A stretch of 64,000 bases of DNA from Vreelandella neptunia (GCF_034479615.1 NZ_CP140255.1:1488001-1552000), one strand, 5' to 3'. Positions 8,105 to 17,449 are shown, counted from the stretch's first letter. Translations and numbers: made by a program. Notes: generated by a model from the sequence alone, not told the origin.

Positions 8105-9385
8105 ATGGAAGTTATTATCCTCTTTAGCGTTTTCTTGGTTTTGCTCTTGGTGGGAATGCCCATTGCGTTTGCGTTGGGGCTAGCCTCGCTCTCCTATCTG
8201 CTGCTTGAAGGTATTTCATTAACCATCGTTCCGCAGCGCATGTATGCGGGTATCGACACCTTCGTGCTGCTGTGTATCCCCGGCTTTGTGTTGGCCGGCA
8301 ATTTAATGAATGTGGGCAATATCACTGATCATATTGTGCGTTTCTCAAACGCTCTGTTAGGTCACATTCGCGGCGGTCTTGGCTTGGCCAATGTGGCAGG
8401 GTCGATGATTTTCGGTGGTATCTCCGGCACGGCGGTTGCGGATTCAGCCAGTATCGGTTCGGTGATGATTCCTGGTATGGCTCGCTCAGGCTATGACAAG
8501 CCGTTTGCCGCTGCAGTGACCGCCGCTTCGTCAACCGTTGGGCCGATTATACCGCCCAGTGTTCCCATGATCATCGCCGGATCTCTCAGCGGTATTTCAG
8601 TCGGGCGTATGTTCCTGGCAGGCGCAGTACCGGGGCTGCTAATGGGCCTAGCCATGATGGTTACGGTGTATATCCTGGCCGTTCGGCGTGGGTATCCCAA
8701 AGAGCAGCGGGTACCATTTTTGCAGCTGCTGCGCGAAGCCAAAACGGCCTTCTGGGCACTGCTGATGACCGTGATTATTCTCTACGGCATTATTGGCGGG
8801 TTCTTTACCCCCACCGAAGCGTCTATTGTGGCTTGTCTCTATGCCTTGGTTGTCGGCATGTATGTGTATAAAGGCCTGTCGTGGAAAAAGCTTCCGGCGA
8901 TTTTGTCAGATACTGTATTAACCTCGTCGGCACTATTGTTGATGGTAGGCTTGGCGAACCTGTTTGGCTGGATACTCACCAGTGAGCAGATTCCCCAAAT
9001 GATCGCTGCACTTATTCTTTCCATTAGCGATAACCCGCTAATCGTTCTGCTGATTCTTAACTTGATTCTGCTATTTGTCGGCGCTTTTATGGAAACCATC
9101 GCCGCGCTGATTATTCTATTCCCAGCCTTGGTGGGAGTCGCCACTGGCGTGGGTGTCGATCCGGTTCACTTTGCGGTAATCGCGGTGTTGAACCTGATGA
9201 TTGGGCTGACAACCCCTCCGGTGGGGGTGTGCCTATTCGTGGTGGCGGGGATTGGCAAGCTACCTATGTTGGCGGTGGCAAAAGCCATCGTGCCTTTTTT
9301 GCTGTGCAACTTGGCGGTACTGTTGTTGGTGACCTATGTCCCCGCGATTTCGCTTTGGTTGCCTAACTTGCTAATGGGAGAGTAG
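8105..9385 (+). CDS. TRAP transporter large permease subunit (system 2)
   Basis: A 426-residue DctM-family permease. I take ATG 8105 (MEVIILFSVFLVLL), preceded by CAGGAG, rather than an upstream in-frame GTG that overlaps the small-subunit gene. Signatures are GMPIAFALGLAS, GGISGTAVADSASIGSVMIP and LTTPPVGVCLFVV. About twelve membrane segments are predicted. The stop is followed directly by uxuB, so transporter and reductase are probably cotranscribed. Confidence 0.9.
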   Translation: MEVIILFSVFLVLLLVGMPIAFALGLASLSYLLLEGISLTIVPQRMYAGIDTFVLLCIPGFVLAGNLMNVGNITDHIVRFSNALLGHIRGGLGLANVAGSMIFGGISGTAVADSASIGSVMIPGMARSGYDKPFAAAVTAASSTVGPIIPPSVPMIIAGSLSGISVGRMFLAGAVPGLLMGLAMMVTVYILAVRRGYPKEQRVPFLQLLREAKTAFWALLMTVIILYGIIGGFFTPTEASIVACLYALVVGMYVYKGLSWKKLPAILSDTVLTSSALLLMVGLANLFGWILTSEQIPQMIAALILSISDNPLIVLLILNLILLFVGAFMETIAALIILFPALVGVATGVGVDPVHFAVIAVLNLMIGLTTPPVGVCLFVVAGIGKLPMLAVAKAIVPFLLCNLAVLLLVTYVPAISLWLPNLLMGE

Positions 9386-9388
9386 TTG

Positions 9389-10852
9389 ATGATGGCGCCA
9401 AAGCTGATTGAAGCATCGCCAAGAAGTGGCCAGATCGGGATTGTTCATCTGGGGTTGGGCGCTTTCCATCGCGCCCACCAAGCGGTCTATTTAGAGCGTT
9501 ATCGCCAACGCAGCGGTGACGGTGAGTGGGGAGTATGCAGTGCGAATTTACGCTCTAGCGTTGGTTTAGTCGACGGCTTACGTGCGGCAGGGCATCGCTA
9601 CCATGTGGCGGAGTACGCCGATAGCAAAAATATCACGCTGCGCGAAATTGGCGTGATTGAAGAGGCGCTCTTTTCAGGCCGTGATGCTGACGGTCATTGG
9701 AGTCGTGACCGTGAGGCGTTGCTGGCGCGAATGGCCTCTGTGGATACCCGTATCGTGACGTTAACGGTGACCGAGAAGGGCTACTTTTTAAACCCCGCCA
9801 GCGGTGAGCTAAGAGTCGATGACCCCATGATCATTGGCGATATTGCTTCCCCCCAGCAGCCGCGAACTGCCCCTGGACTATTGGTGGAAGCGTTAGCTCA
9901 GCGGCGTGATGCTGGTCTTGCCCCCTTTACCGTGCTCTCTTGCGACAATATGCCGGATAACGGCAAGCGAACACGCCAAGCGGTGGTGCAACTGGCCGAG
10001 CATCGAGACGCAGAATTGGCCAGTTGGATTGCCAGTGAAGTGGCGTTTCCCTGCAGCATGGTAGATCGCATCGTCCCTGCGATGACCGACGCCGATTTTG
10101 AGCGCTTAGCGTCACTGGGCGTTACCGATCCAAACGCCGTGGTATGCGAAGCGTTCACACAGTGGGTGGTTGAAGATAACTTCCCCCAGGGACGACCCAA
10201 CTGGGAGGCTGAGGGGGTTGAGATGGTGGCAGATGTGGCGCCGTTTGAAACCATGAAACTGCGCATGCTCAACGGTAGCCACTCCTTGCTTGCCTATCTT
10301 GGTGCGCTTGCAGGTATTGAAACGGTTTATGAAGGCATCAATAACGCCGAGCTTCGTGCGCTGTTGCGTCGTTATATGATTGAAGAGGCGGCGCCTACGC
10401 TTGAGATGCCCGAGGGAATCGATTTAGACGCTTATGCTGACTCGCTGCTAGAACGCTTTGCCAATGACAGTTTGCGTCATCGTCTGCAGCAAATCGCTAT
10501 GGATGGCAGCCAAAAACTCCCACAGCGCTGGCTCTCTGGCGCGCTGGAACGTAGTACCGCTGGTCAATCATCGCCCTGCGTGGCGTTGGGGATAGCGGCC
10601 TGGATTCGCTATACCGCGGGTCAAGACTTACAAGGCAATAGTTACCCCGTGGATGATCCGCTAACCAAGCGCTTTGCTGAGCTACATCAGAGGCATGGTA
10701 GCGATCCCAGCGCGCTGGTAGCGGCCTATTTAGCCATGGACGATGTGGTGCCGAGTGAACTGGCAGCGTATAAGGGATTCGTTCAGGCGGTGCTGGTGGC
10801 GTATCAAGCACTTACCCTGGGCGGGGTGAGTGAAGTGCTAAAAAATGCCTAA
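9389..10852 (+). CDS. uxuB: D-fructuronate reductase (mannitol dehydrogenase family)
   Basis: A 487-residue long-chain polyol dehydrogenase. The N-terminal nucleotide-binding region contains IVHLGLGAFHRAHQAVYLE, then VTLTVTEKGYFL. The catalytic Lys motif KLRMLNGSHSLLAYLG lies near residue 290. UxuB reduces D-fructuronate to D-mannonate with NADH. Mannitol or D-arabinitol dehydrogenase activity cannot be excluded from sequence alone, but the ManD and TRAP neighbours favour UxuB. ATG 9389 comes 3 bp after the permease stop with GGGAG upstream; a second ATG follows directly. Confidence 0.83.
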   Translation: MMAPKLIEASPRSGQIGIVHLGLGAFHRAHQAVYLERYRQRSGDGEWGVCSANLRSSVGLVDGLRAAGHRYHVAEYADSKNITLREIGVIEEALFSGRDADGHWSRDREALLARMASVDTRIVTLTVTEKGYFLNPASGELRVDDPMIIGDIASPQQPRTAPGLLVEALAQRRDAGLAPFTVLSCDNMPDNGKRTRQAVVQLAEHRDAELASWIASEVAFPCSMVDRIVPAMTDADFERLASLGVTDPNAVVCEAFTQWVVEDNFPQGRPNWEAEGVEMVADVAPFETMKLRMLNGSHSLLAYLGALAGIETVYEGINNAELRALLRRYMIEEAAPTLEMPEGIDLDAYADSLLERFANDSLRHRLQQIAMDGSQKLPQRWLSGALERSTAGQSSPCVALGIAAWIRYTAGQDLQGNSYPVDDPLTKRFAELHQRHGSDPSALVAAYLAMDDVVPSELAAYKGFVQAVLVAYQALTLGGVSEVLKNA

Positions 10853-10893
10853 TATATCTTTTTAATTCGTTTTAAGAACGAGGAAATGGGCGA

Positions 10894-12102
10894 TTGCAAA
10901 CGACGTCGTTAGCAGTGGGTAAGGGAAGTGTCGAACTGGCGTCCAATGTGCTGTCCGGAGTTAGCCTTCCCGCAGCGGTCGTGTTTGAAAGGCCACTGGC
11001 TCATAACGTAGCGTGGATGCAGCGCTTCGCCGCAGCTCACGGGGCCCACTTGGCGCCCCATGGCAAAACCACCATGACGCCCGCGCTTTTCCATCGACAG
11101 CTCCAGGCAGGGGCGTGGGGTATCACACTTGCCACTGCACCCCAGTGTCGTGCTGCCTTCGCCAATGGCGTTACCCGAATATTGATGGCGAACCAACTGG
11201 TGGGTCAGGCAAATATGGCCATTATCGCCAGTCTGATCGAACAGGGCGCTGCGTTTTATTGTGTGGTCGATAGCCATGAGAATGCGCGCCAGCTCGGGCG
11301 CTTTTTTGCTGAGCGGAGCTTGACGTTATCGGTGCTTATTGAGATAGGCGTGGAGGGTGGCCGCTGTGGCTGCCGCAATCAGCAGCAAATTCTTTCGCTG
11401 GCGGAGGTGATTGCTAGTGAACCAGCACTTTCTCTGGTGGGCCTGGAGGGCTATGAGGGTGTGGTTCACGGGGATAATCCCGAATCTGGTATTCGTACCT
11501 ATGCTAAATACCTGGTGGATGTTGCCGTAGAGCTCGAAGCTGCTGGACGCTTTGCTGAAGAGAACCCGATTGTCACCGCGTCAGGTTCCGCCTGGTATGA
11601 TGTGATTGCGGAGGCCTTTCAGGGCGCACCGCTTCAGGGAAGATTTACCCCCGTGCTACGCCCAGGTTGCTACATCGTCCACGACCATGGGCTTTATCGT
11701 GAAGCGCAATCAGCGGTATTAGGCCGCCGGCCGGATTTGCAGCAGGGGCTTGAGCCGGCCCTGGAAGTCTTTGCCCAGGTGCAGTCGCTTCCCGAACCTG
11801 GGCTTGCCATTGTAGCGCTAGGTAAGCGTGATATTGGTCATGACCAGCTACCTATTGCACTGCGTCGTTTCAGGGAAGGGGGAAGCCCCTCGCAGCCATT
11901 GCCGGTGACTGGTTGGGAAGTGACGAAAATTATGGATCAGCACACCTTTGTGGGCCTTCCGGAAGGGGCTCAAGATGTCGAGGTCGGTGATATTGTCGCC
12001 TTTGGCGCCTCTCATCCTTGTTTAACCTTCGATAAATGGCGCCAGATATTGTTAGTGGATGATCAACTAAACGTTAAAGAGCGTATGGCGACCTACTTTT
12101 AG
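10894..12102 (+). CDS. Fold-type III PLP enzyme (D-serine dehydratase-like / amino acid deaminase family)
   Basis: A 402-residue protein with an N-terminal alanine-racemase-like barrel and a C-terminal D-serine dehydratase-like domain. The PLP lysine is Lys58 in APHGKTT. The C-terminal zinc signature GASHPCLTFDKW supplies the His and Cys ligands known from eukaryotic-type D-serine dehydratase and D-threonine aldolase. Only a TTG start (10894) fits, with GAGGAA about 9 bases before it; the nearby ATG 10886 is out of frame. It follows uxuB by 41 bp. Substrate unknown: a D-hydroxyamino acid is the family default, but in this setting an aminated sugar acid (for example D-glucosaminate, whose dehydration-deamination yields KDG) would fit. 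That is a hypothesis. Confidence 0.75.
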   Translation: MQTTSLAVGKGSVELASNVLSGVSLPAAVVFERPLAHNVAWMQRFAAAHGAHLAPHGKTTMTPALFHRQLQAGAWGITLATAPQCRAAFANGVTRILMANQLVGQANMAIIASLIEQGAAFYCVVDSHENARQLGRFFAERSLTLSVLIEIGVEGGRCGCRNQQQILSLAEVIASEPALSLVGLEGYEGVVHGDNPESGIRTYAKYLVDVAVELEAAGRFAEENPIVTASGSAWYDVIAEAFQGAPLQGRFTPVLRPGCYIVHDHGLYREAQSAVLGRRPDLQQGLEPALEVFAQVQSLPEPGLAIVALGKRDIGHDQLPIALRRFREGGSPSQPLPVTGWEVTKIMDQHTFVGLPEGAQDVEVGDIVAFGASHPCLTFDKWRQILLVDDQLNVKERMATYF

Positions 12103-12140
12103 CGCCCTGTTATTGAGAAAACCGTTATAGAGAACATCAT

Positions 12141-12935
12141 TTAGCTCGTCGTACCTGCTGGTAGGCGCCCACCAATAGCCAGTGTCAGGGCGTCTGCCAG
12201 CTCCCCTAGCTGTTCCCGGCAGCGGTCGATGCTGGGAACTTCCCGATGCATCGCTTCTGGAATCAGCGTGAGATAAGGGATGGTGATAACGGCTTCGATA
12301 ACGTCATGAACCCCAAAGACAGGGAAGCTGATATTGGTTAACCCTTGGACTTGAGGGCTTGGCCCCACGTGGTAGCCCTGCTGGCGAATCGGATCAAATA
12401 GCGCCCGCGTTCGGTCAACCTCTTGTTGCGTTGCATCGCTGGCGGCGAGAATGCGCTCCCGGCGTGGCTCATCCAGAAAGGCCAGCATGACGGCCCCAGA
12501 ACCGGAGCCGCATATATCGATTTTGGCCCCCAGGCGCAGCCCAAAGCCCATCTTGTCGGGGTTTTCGTACTGGGCCACTACCAATAGATGGCCAGGACGA
12601 GCAACACTAAGATGACACGACTGGGAGATTTCATGGCACAGCTCTTCCATGCGCGGTAGTGCGGCCTGTACTAACCGCTTGGTGGGCGGGAAGCGGTGGG
12701 CCATCTCAAACATCTTTAGCGTTAGCTGATAGCGGCTACCGCTATCATCCATGCTGACGTAGCCACGATCTCGCAGCACCATCAGCATGCGGTACATCTC
12801 ATTGGTTTTACGGCCGATCTGTTCGGCAATCGCTTGGGTGCTTAGCGGCTGGGGAGATTGGGCAAGCAGCTCCAAAATATCCAACCCTTTCTCTAAGGCA
12901 GGGGCGTGGTACTGCGTTTCAGCCTTCTCCTTCAT
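12141..12935 (-). CDS. IclR-family transcriptional regulator (KdgR-like)
   Basis: A 264-residue protein with an N-terminal winged HTH (LEKGLDILELLAQ, then TQAIAEQIGRKTNEMYRML) and a C-terminal IclR effector domain of GAF-like fold. KdgR, the IclR-family repressor of pectin and uronate genes in enterobacteria, binds KDG-type compounds. The gene lies downstream of kduI-kduD on the same strand, 61 bp after kduD, so it is probably the last gene of the operon and autoregulated through it. A KdgR-box-like palindrome at 17516-17544, in front of the operon, is its likely target. The block converges with the + strand genes, only 38 bp from their end. Confidence 0.85.
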   Translation of the reverse strand: MKEKAETQYHAPALEKGLDILELLAQSPQPLSTQAIAEQIGRKTNEMYRMLMVLRDRGYVSMDDSGSRYQLTLKMFEMAHRFPPTKRLVQAALPRMEELCHEISQSCHLSVARPGHLLVVAQYENPDKMGFGLRLGAKIDICGSGSGAVMLAFLDEPRRERILAASDATQQEVDRTRALFDPIRQQGYHVGPSPQVQGLTNISFPVFGVHDVIEAVITIPYLTLIPEAMHREVPSIDRCREQLGELADALTLAIGGRLPAGTTS

Positions 12936-12996
12936 TCAAGCTCCCTTACGTGATTGCCAATCGCTCGTTGATCGTGGCGTTAACCAAAACGCTTGG

Positions 12997-13749
12997 TTAG
13001 CGTGCCAGCCAGCCGCCGTCTACCGCCAGGGTATGTCCATGCACGTAGCGGGCGGCATCGGAGCATAAGAATATCACAGCGCCGGCTAAGTCTTCTGGCG
13101 TGCCCCAGCGTCCGGCGGGGATTCGGCCAAGAATTTCAGCATGGCGCTGGGGATCGTCGCGCAATGCTTGGGTGTTGTCGGTGGCCATATAGCCAGGGGC
13201 GATGCCATTAACGTTGATGTCATGGCCCGCCCACTCATTGGCGAGCAGGCGCGTTAAACCGAGAATACCGCTTTTGCTGGCGGTGTAGGAGGGCACTCGA
13301 ATGCCGCCTTGAAACGACAGTAATGAAGCGATATTGACGATCTTGCCCGGCGCTTTGCGCTCGATAAGGTGTTTGGCAACCTGCTGCGCGAGAAAGAAAG
13401 CGGCTTTCAAATTAACGTCAATGACGTCATCCCAATCTTGCTCTGAAAATTCCACGGCTGCCGCCCGACGAATAATCCCGGCATTGTTGACCAGAATATC
13501 CACCTTGCCCGCTTTCGCGATCGCCTGTGAGACAATCTCGCCAGGCGCTTGGCTGCCCAGCTCCGCCGTAATGTCGTAAAACTGGCGCCCTAGGGCCTCG
13601 ACCTGCTGGCGGGTGTCATCAGCAGCGCTTCGGTTGACCCCCACGATATCGGCACCCGCCTGTGCCAGTGCAATGGCAATTCCCTGGCCCAGCCCTTTGT
13701 TGCAACCCGTCACCATGGCAACTTGGCCGTTCAGCGAAAATAGCTTCAT
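12997..13749 (-). CDS. kduD: 2-deoxy-D-gluconate 3-dehydrogenase / 2,5-diketo-3-deoxygluconate reductase
   Basis: A 250-residue short-chain dehydrogenase. The coenzyme motif TGCNKGLGQG is at residues 14-23, NNAG near 90, and the catalytic YTASK near 155. KduD reduces the 2,5-diketo-3-deoxygluconate made by KduI (2-dehydro-3-deoxy-D-gluconate 5-dehydrogenase), giving KDG. It is 24 bp downstream of kduI in the same direction. A 7-bp stem (TAACCAA/TTGGTTA, 12981-12999) overlaps its stop codon but has no T-run. Length and order match kduI-kduD of pectin/alginate degraders. Confidence 0.9.
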   Translation of the reverse strand: MKLFSLNGQVAMVTGCNKGLGQGIAIALAQAGADIVGVNRSAADDTRQQVEALGRQFYDITAELGSQAPGEIVSQAIAKAGKVDILVNNAGIIRRAAAVEFSEQDWDDVIDVNLKAAFFLAQQVAKHLIERKAPGKIVNIASLLSFQGGIRVPSYTASKSGILGLTRLLANEWAGHDINVNGIAPGYMATDNTQALRDDPQRHAEILGRIPAGRWGTPEDLAGAVIFLCSDAARYVHGHTLAVDGGWLAR

Positions 13750-13773
13750 TGGTCACTCTCCCTGGGTAGTGGT

Positions 13774-14604
13774 TTAGCGCAGCTCTTTAGAAGCGATAAA
13801 GTCCATATCATCGTAGGTCAGGTTTTCACCGCACATACCCCAAATAAAGGTGTAGCGGCGAGTGCCAAAGCCACAGTGAATCGACCAGCTGGGGTGAATC
13901 ACAGCTTGTTCGTTGGCAACCACGATATGCCGGGTCTCTTGGGGTTCGCCACACAGGTGGAACACCACATCGTCTTCACTCAGGTCAAAGTAGAAGTACA
14001 CTTCCATGCGCCGTTCGTGGGTATGACAGGGCATGGTGTTCCACATACTACCGGGCTCTAACTGGGTAAGCCCCATGGAGAGCTGGCAGGTATCCAGTAC
14101 ATCGGTATGCAGGTACTTATTGATGGTACGCACATTGCCGGTTTCAGGGTCACCAAGGGTGGTGGGCGAGGCATCTTCCGGGCGGATATGGCGAAGCTGG
14201 TAACGTACATGGGCTGGCGTTGAGTTGATATAAAAGCGCGCAGGCTTGGTCGCATCGAGGCTCTCAAAGCTGACCTCACGGCTCTCTTTGGGAATATACA
14301 GGCCGTGATGGGTGCCTAGCTCGACCGTTTCACCGTCGACAGTAATGCGCCCGGGCGCGCCAATGTTAATAACGCCCATTTCCCGCCGCTCAAGAAAATA
14401 GTCAACGCCAAGCTCTTTGCCACCGCTCAGGGTAAGCGGCGAATCAGTGGGTACCGCGCCACCAACAATAATGCGGTCAACGTGGCTGTAGGTGAGCGAT
14501 AGTTGGCCTGGCACCATAATTTTGGTGACCAGCATTTTGTCACGCAGGCCCTGGGTATCGAGGGTTTTAAAATGATCGCTATGAAGCGCTTGGCGAATAT
14601 CCAT
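13774..14604 (-). CDS. kduI: 5-dehydro-4-deoxy-D-glucuronate isomerase
   Basis: A 276-residue cupin isomerase converting 5-keto-4-deoxyuronate (DKI), which arises from unsaturated uronates released by polysaccharide lyases, into 2,5-diketo-3-deoxygluconate. The zinc ligands are in register with E. coli KduI: His194 and His196 (PCHTHERRM), Glu201 and His243 (SIHCGFG). It implies that the cell takes up or makes unsaturated uronates from pectin, ulvan or glycosaminoglycans, although no lyase is present in this window. It is placed between the TRAP genes and kduD. Confidence 0.95.
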   Translation of the reverse strand: MDIRQALHSDHFKTLDTQGLRDKMLVTKIMVPGQLSLTYSHVDRIIVGGAVPTDSPLTLSGGKELGVDYFLERREMGVINIGAPGRITVDGETVELGTHHGLYIPKESREVSFESLDATKPARFYINSTPAHVRYQLRHIRPEDASPTTLGDPETGNVRTINKYLHTDVLDTCQLSMGLTQLEPGSMWNTMPCHTHERRMEVYFYFDLSEDDVVFHLCGEPQETRHIVVANEQAVIHPSWSIHCGFGTRRYTFIWGMCGENLTYDDMDFIASKELR

Positions 14605-14637
14605 ATGAGTTTCCTTTAATGGTAAAAGTCAATGGGC

Positions 14638-15912
14638 TCACGAGAACAGCGTGAGCGGCCACAGGGTGATAGCTGGAAAGGCAATGACCAGCAGCATCAC
14701 CAGGAGGTTAGCGAGCAGGAACGGCAGGGCGCCGCGGAAAATACGCCCAATCGACAGGCCGGTGATGGAGGAGCAGACGTTCAGGCACATGCCCACCGGC
14801 GGCGTGACTAAGCCAATCGCCAAGCCGCTGATCAACAGGACACCAAACTGCACGGGTGAAATATTGGCCAGGGCTAGCACCGGCAGCACCACTGGGGTAA
14901 TCAGCAAGATCGCGGGGGTTACATCAATAAAGGTGCCGATCAGTAGCACGGCAGCTGCAATCACCAGCAGGAGCAATATCGGGGTAAGATCCAGCCCGCC
15001 TAAAAAGCCTGCCAACAGCTGGGGAATCTGCTCCATCGAGAGAATCCACACGTACAGCTGGCTCATGGCAATAATGATCATCACCGTGGCACTGGTCATT
15101 ACGGCAGAGCGAAACAGTGCGGGCAGTTCACGCAGTTTGAGGCTTTTAAATACCACCAATGCTAGAAACAGCGCATAGCCCACGCCTAACGCGGCGGACT
15201 CAGTGGCTGTAGCGACACCGCCGACCACCGCACCCACTACAAACAGAGGAATTAATAGCGCGAGTACCGCACGCTGAATCACCTGGCGGCGCTGTTGCGG
15301 ATTTAATCCTGCGTGGGCACGGGGGTAGCCTTGACGACCGGCCATTAGCGCAATGATGCCCATCATCAGCAGGCCAATGAGTAAACCGGGCACAAGGCTT
15401 GCCATAAACATGGTGCCGATAGACTGCTGCGCGGTAACGGCGTAGATCACCATGGGCACACTGGGAGGAATGATCATGCCCATGGTGGAAGAGGCCACGG
15501 TAATGCCACTGGCGGTTTCGACGCTGTATCCCTTGCGTGCCATCTCCGGAATCATGGCGGAACCCACCGAGGCTGTATCAGACACAGAAGAGCCCGATAT
15601 GCCGCCAAAGATCATCGAGGTCGAGATATTGACGTGCCCCAACCCTCCTGGAAAACGGCCTACCAACATCAAACAGAAGTCGATCAAGCGCGCGGTAATG
15701 CCTGAGGCGTTCATCACCAGCCCCATCAAAATGAACAGCGGTAGGGCAATCATGGTGTACAGATCCATACCGGACAGTACTCGCTGGGGCAGTACGCCAA
15801 TCAAGCCTGGCTGCATGATCAAAAAGTAGACCAACCCCGAAAGCCCTAGGGAATAGGCGATGGGCACCCCAATCAACAGCAGCACCATCAGGCTAACAAG
15901 CAGTAAAATCAT
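14638..15912 (-). CDS. TRAP transporter large permease subunit (system 3)
   Basis: A 424-residue DctM-family permease. The start is ATG at 15912, which overlaps the small-subunit stop (ATGA, 15909-15912); a longer in-frame reading to 16032 would run inside the small-subunit gene and adds a hydrophilic non-family N terminus. Signatures are GVPIAYSLGLSGLVYF, GGISGSSVSDTASVGSAMIP and LVTPPVGMCLNV. It precedes kduI by 33 bp and probably imports unsaturated or keto-deoxy uronates. Confidence 0.9.
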   Translation of the reverse strand: MILLLVSLMVLLLIGVPIAYSLGLSGLVYFLIMQPGLIGVLPQRVLSGMDLYTMIALPLFILMGLVMNASGITARLIDFCLMLVGRFPGGLGHVNISTSMIFGGISGSSVSDTASVGSAMIPEMARKGYSVETASGITVASSTMGMIIPPSVPMVIYAVTAQQSIGTMFMASLVPGLLIGLLMMGIIALMAGRQGYPRAHAGLNPQQRRQVIQRAVLALLIPLFVVGAVVGGVATATESAALGVGYALFLALVVFKSLKLRELPALFRSAVMTSATVMIIIAMSQLYVWILSMEQIPQLLAGFLGGLDLTPILLLLVIAAAVLLIGTFIDVTPAILLITPVVLPVLALANISPVQFGVLLISGLAIGLVTPPVGMCLNVCSSITGLSIGRIFRGALPFLLANLLVMLLVIAFPAITLWPLTLFS

Positions 15913-16451
15913 GCCTGGCCCTCCTGCGCGTCTTCTCGTTGAGCGGAGGGGCGCTCTCCACCCACTAGCACCGCCAAGGAAAATAGAATGACCAGTAGCG
16001 CGCCAATGGGGACACTTATTTGCACTACCCAATTAGGCACATCCAGAACGGCGGAGCGGAAACGACCGACTTGCCCAATCCAGCTGATGCTGAGCCATGC
16101 CAAATAGCCATTGAATAGCATCACAAGACAATGACGTAAGCGGTTCAGCCAGACGGCTATTGCCGTAGGCAGTGCATCCACAAGCACGCTGATACGGATA
16201 TGCTCGCCGCGCAAAATGGCGACCGATGCCCCCAATGCGGTGGAATACACAAATAGAAAGCGCATCACTTCTTCAGCACCGGCAAAGCCAATGCTGAATA
16301 CGTAGCGTAATATCACCAGTGCCAAGCAGAGCAGGAAAACCGCCGCAATTAATGCGGCGATCAGATTTTCCAGCAGGCTAGCGAAGCGGCGCATTACCCG
16401 CATCAAGGCGGTATCTTCCGCCATCGGCTGCGCCAGTGGAGGTGGATTCAT
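15909..16451 (-). CDS. TRAP transporter small permease subunit (system 3)
   Basis: A 180-residue DctQ-family protein with four hydrophobic helices after a short cytoplasmic lead. FSIGFAGAEEVMRFLFVYST and the GASVAILRGEHIRISVLVDALP loop are the family marks. Its ATG shares one base with the stop of the binding-protein gene (TAATG at 16449-16453), and its own stop overlaps the large-subunit start, so all three TRAP genes are tightly coupled. Confidence 0.88.
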   Translation of the reverse strand: MNPPPLAQPMAEDTALMRVMRRFASLLENLIAALIAAVFLLCLALVILRYVFSIGFAGAEEVMRFLFVYSTALGASVAILRGEHIRISVLVDALPTAIAVWLNRLRHCLVMLFNGYLAWLSISWIGQVGRFRSAVLDVPNWVVQISVPIGALLVILFSLAVLVGGERPSAQREDAQEGQA

Positions 16452-17449
16452 TACTCCAGTACCTCGGCTTGATCGGTCAGGGCGAGCACTTGCTCTAACT
16501 GCTCCTGGCTAAAGTCACCACGCTCAACAAAGTGCTCCCAGACAGGAACGACGGCATCTACGAAGCCTTGGCGGTGTTCGTCGGCGATGTCATTAATGCT
16601 CATGTGCTCGCCCAGTGTTTCGAGGTAGTTGGCTTCAGAGGCTAGCCAAATTTCGTTGGAGCGCGTCATCGTCTCCTGCGCGACGTCGTCGACGATCATC
16701 TGCAGCTCTTCAGGTAGCTGGTCGTACCACTGGGCGCTAATAAAGAAGGGGTCAGGATGGATTTGCCAGTTCAGTAATGACATGTACTCCTGAGCTTCAT
16801 GGAATTTCATATCGGCGATATTGGAGGGCGGGTTTTCTTGCCCATCGACCACGCCTGTGCGTAGCGCCATATAGGTCTCGGTGTAAGGCACTTGCTGGGG
16901 GGAGGCTCCCAACGCTTCAAATGCCCGCAGCGTGGGGGCCAGTGGCGGGGTGCGAATCTTCAAGCCACGGAGGTCATCAACTTGATTTACGGCGCGAACG
17001 TTATTGGTTAACTGGCGCATGCCACCTGCAACGCCGGTTACCGGTATATGCAGCTGGCTTTCTCGTGCGCCTTCATTAATGGCCTGACCAAGCTCGCCCT
17101 CCATCACGTCAATAGCCTGCTCCGGCGTGGTGAACAGGAACGGCATGGTATAGATCAGGTAGGCGGGGTTAGCTTGGGCAAACAAGCCACCGCGATAGCC
17201 CTGAATAAGCCCCATTTGGACTTGCTGAAGTACGTCCTCCTCCTTCCCCAGGGTGCCATTGAAATAGAGTTCTACGGCGATACGCCCATCACTGCGCTCT
17301 TCAAGCGCTTCTTTGAAGTAGCGCATGGACTCAGAACGCGGCGCCTCATCGGTTTGCGAATGAGCGTACTTGAAGGTGAAATCGGCAGCTTGGAGCGACG
17401 TGGTGAAGCCAATAGCGAGGCTGGCCATCATTAAGTGGGTTAGGCGCAT
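16451..17449 (-). CDS. TRAP transporter substrate-binding protein (system 3)
   Basis: A 332-residue DctP-family protein with a signal peptide (about 21 residues, ending SLQA/ADF). The signature LRGLKIRTPPLAPTLRAFEA is followed by LGASPQQVPYTETYMALRTGVVDGQENPPSN. First gene of the TRAP-kduI-kduD-iclR operon. GGAGAACC precedes the start. The ligand is most likely an unsaturated or 4-deoxy uronate because of the KduI/KduD genes behind it; this is inferred from context only. Confidence 0.9.
   Translation of the reverse strand: MRLTHLMMASLAIGFTTSLQAADFTFKYAHSQTDEAPRSESMRYFKEALEERSDGRIAVELYFNGTLGKEEDVLQQVQMGLIQGYRGGLFAQANPAYLIYTMPFLFTTPEQAIDVMEGELGQAINEGARESQLHIPVTGVAGGMRQLTNNVRAVNQVDDLRGLKIRTPPLAPTLRAFEALGASPQQVPYTETYMALRTGVVDGQENPPSNIADMKFHEAQEYMSLLNWQIHPDPFFISAQWYDQLPEELQMIVDDVAQETMTRSNEIWLASEANYLETLGEHMSINDIADEHRQGFVDAVVPVWEHFVERGDFSQEQLEQVLALTDQAEVLE

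Noticed and set aside
12981-12999. Terminator after kduD
   Set aside because: The TAACCAA/TTGGTTA stem is short, overlaps the stop codon and has no T-run; the IclR gene follows on the same strand.
15913-16032. Extended N terminus of the system 3 TRAP large permease
   Set aside because: It overlaps the small-subunit gene and is hydrophilic, unlike any DctM start; the ATGA overlap at 15909-15912 gives the expected start.
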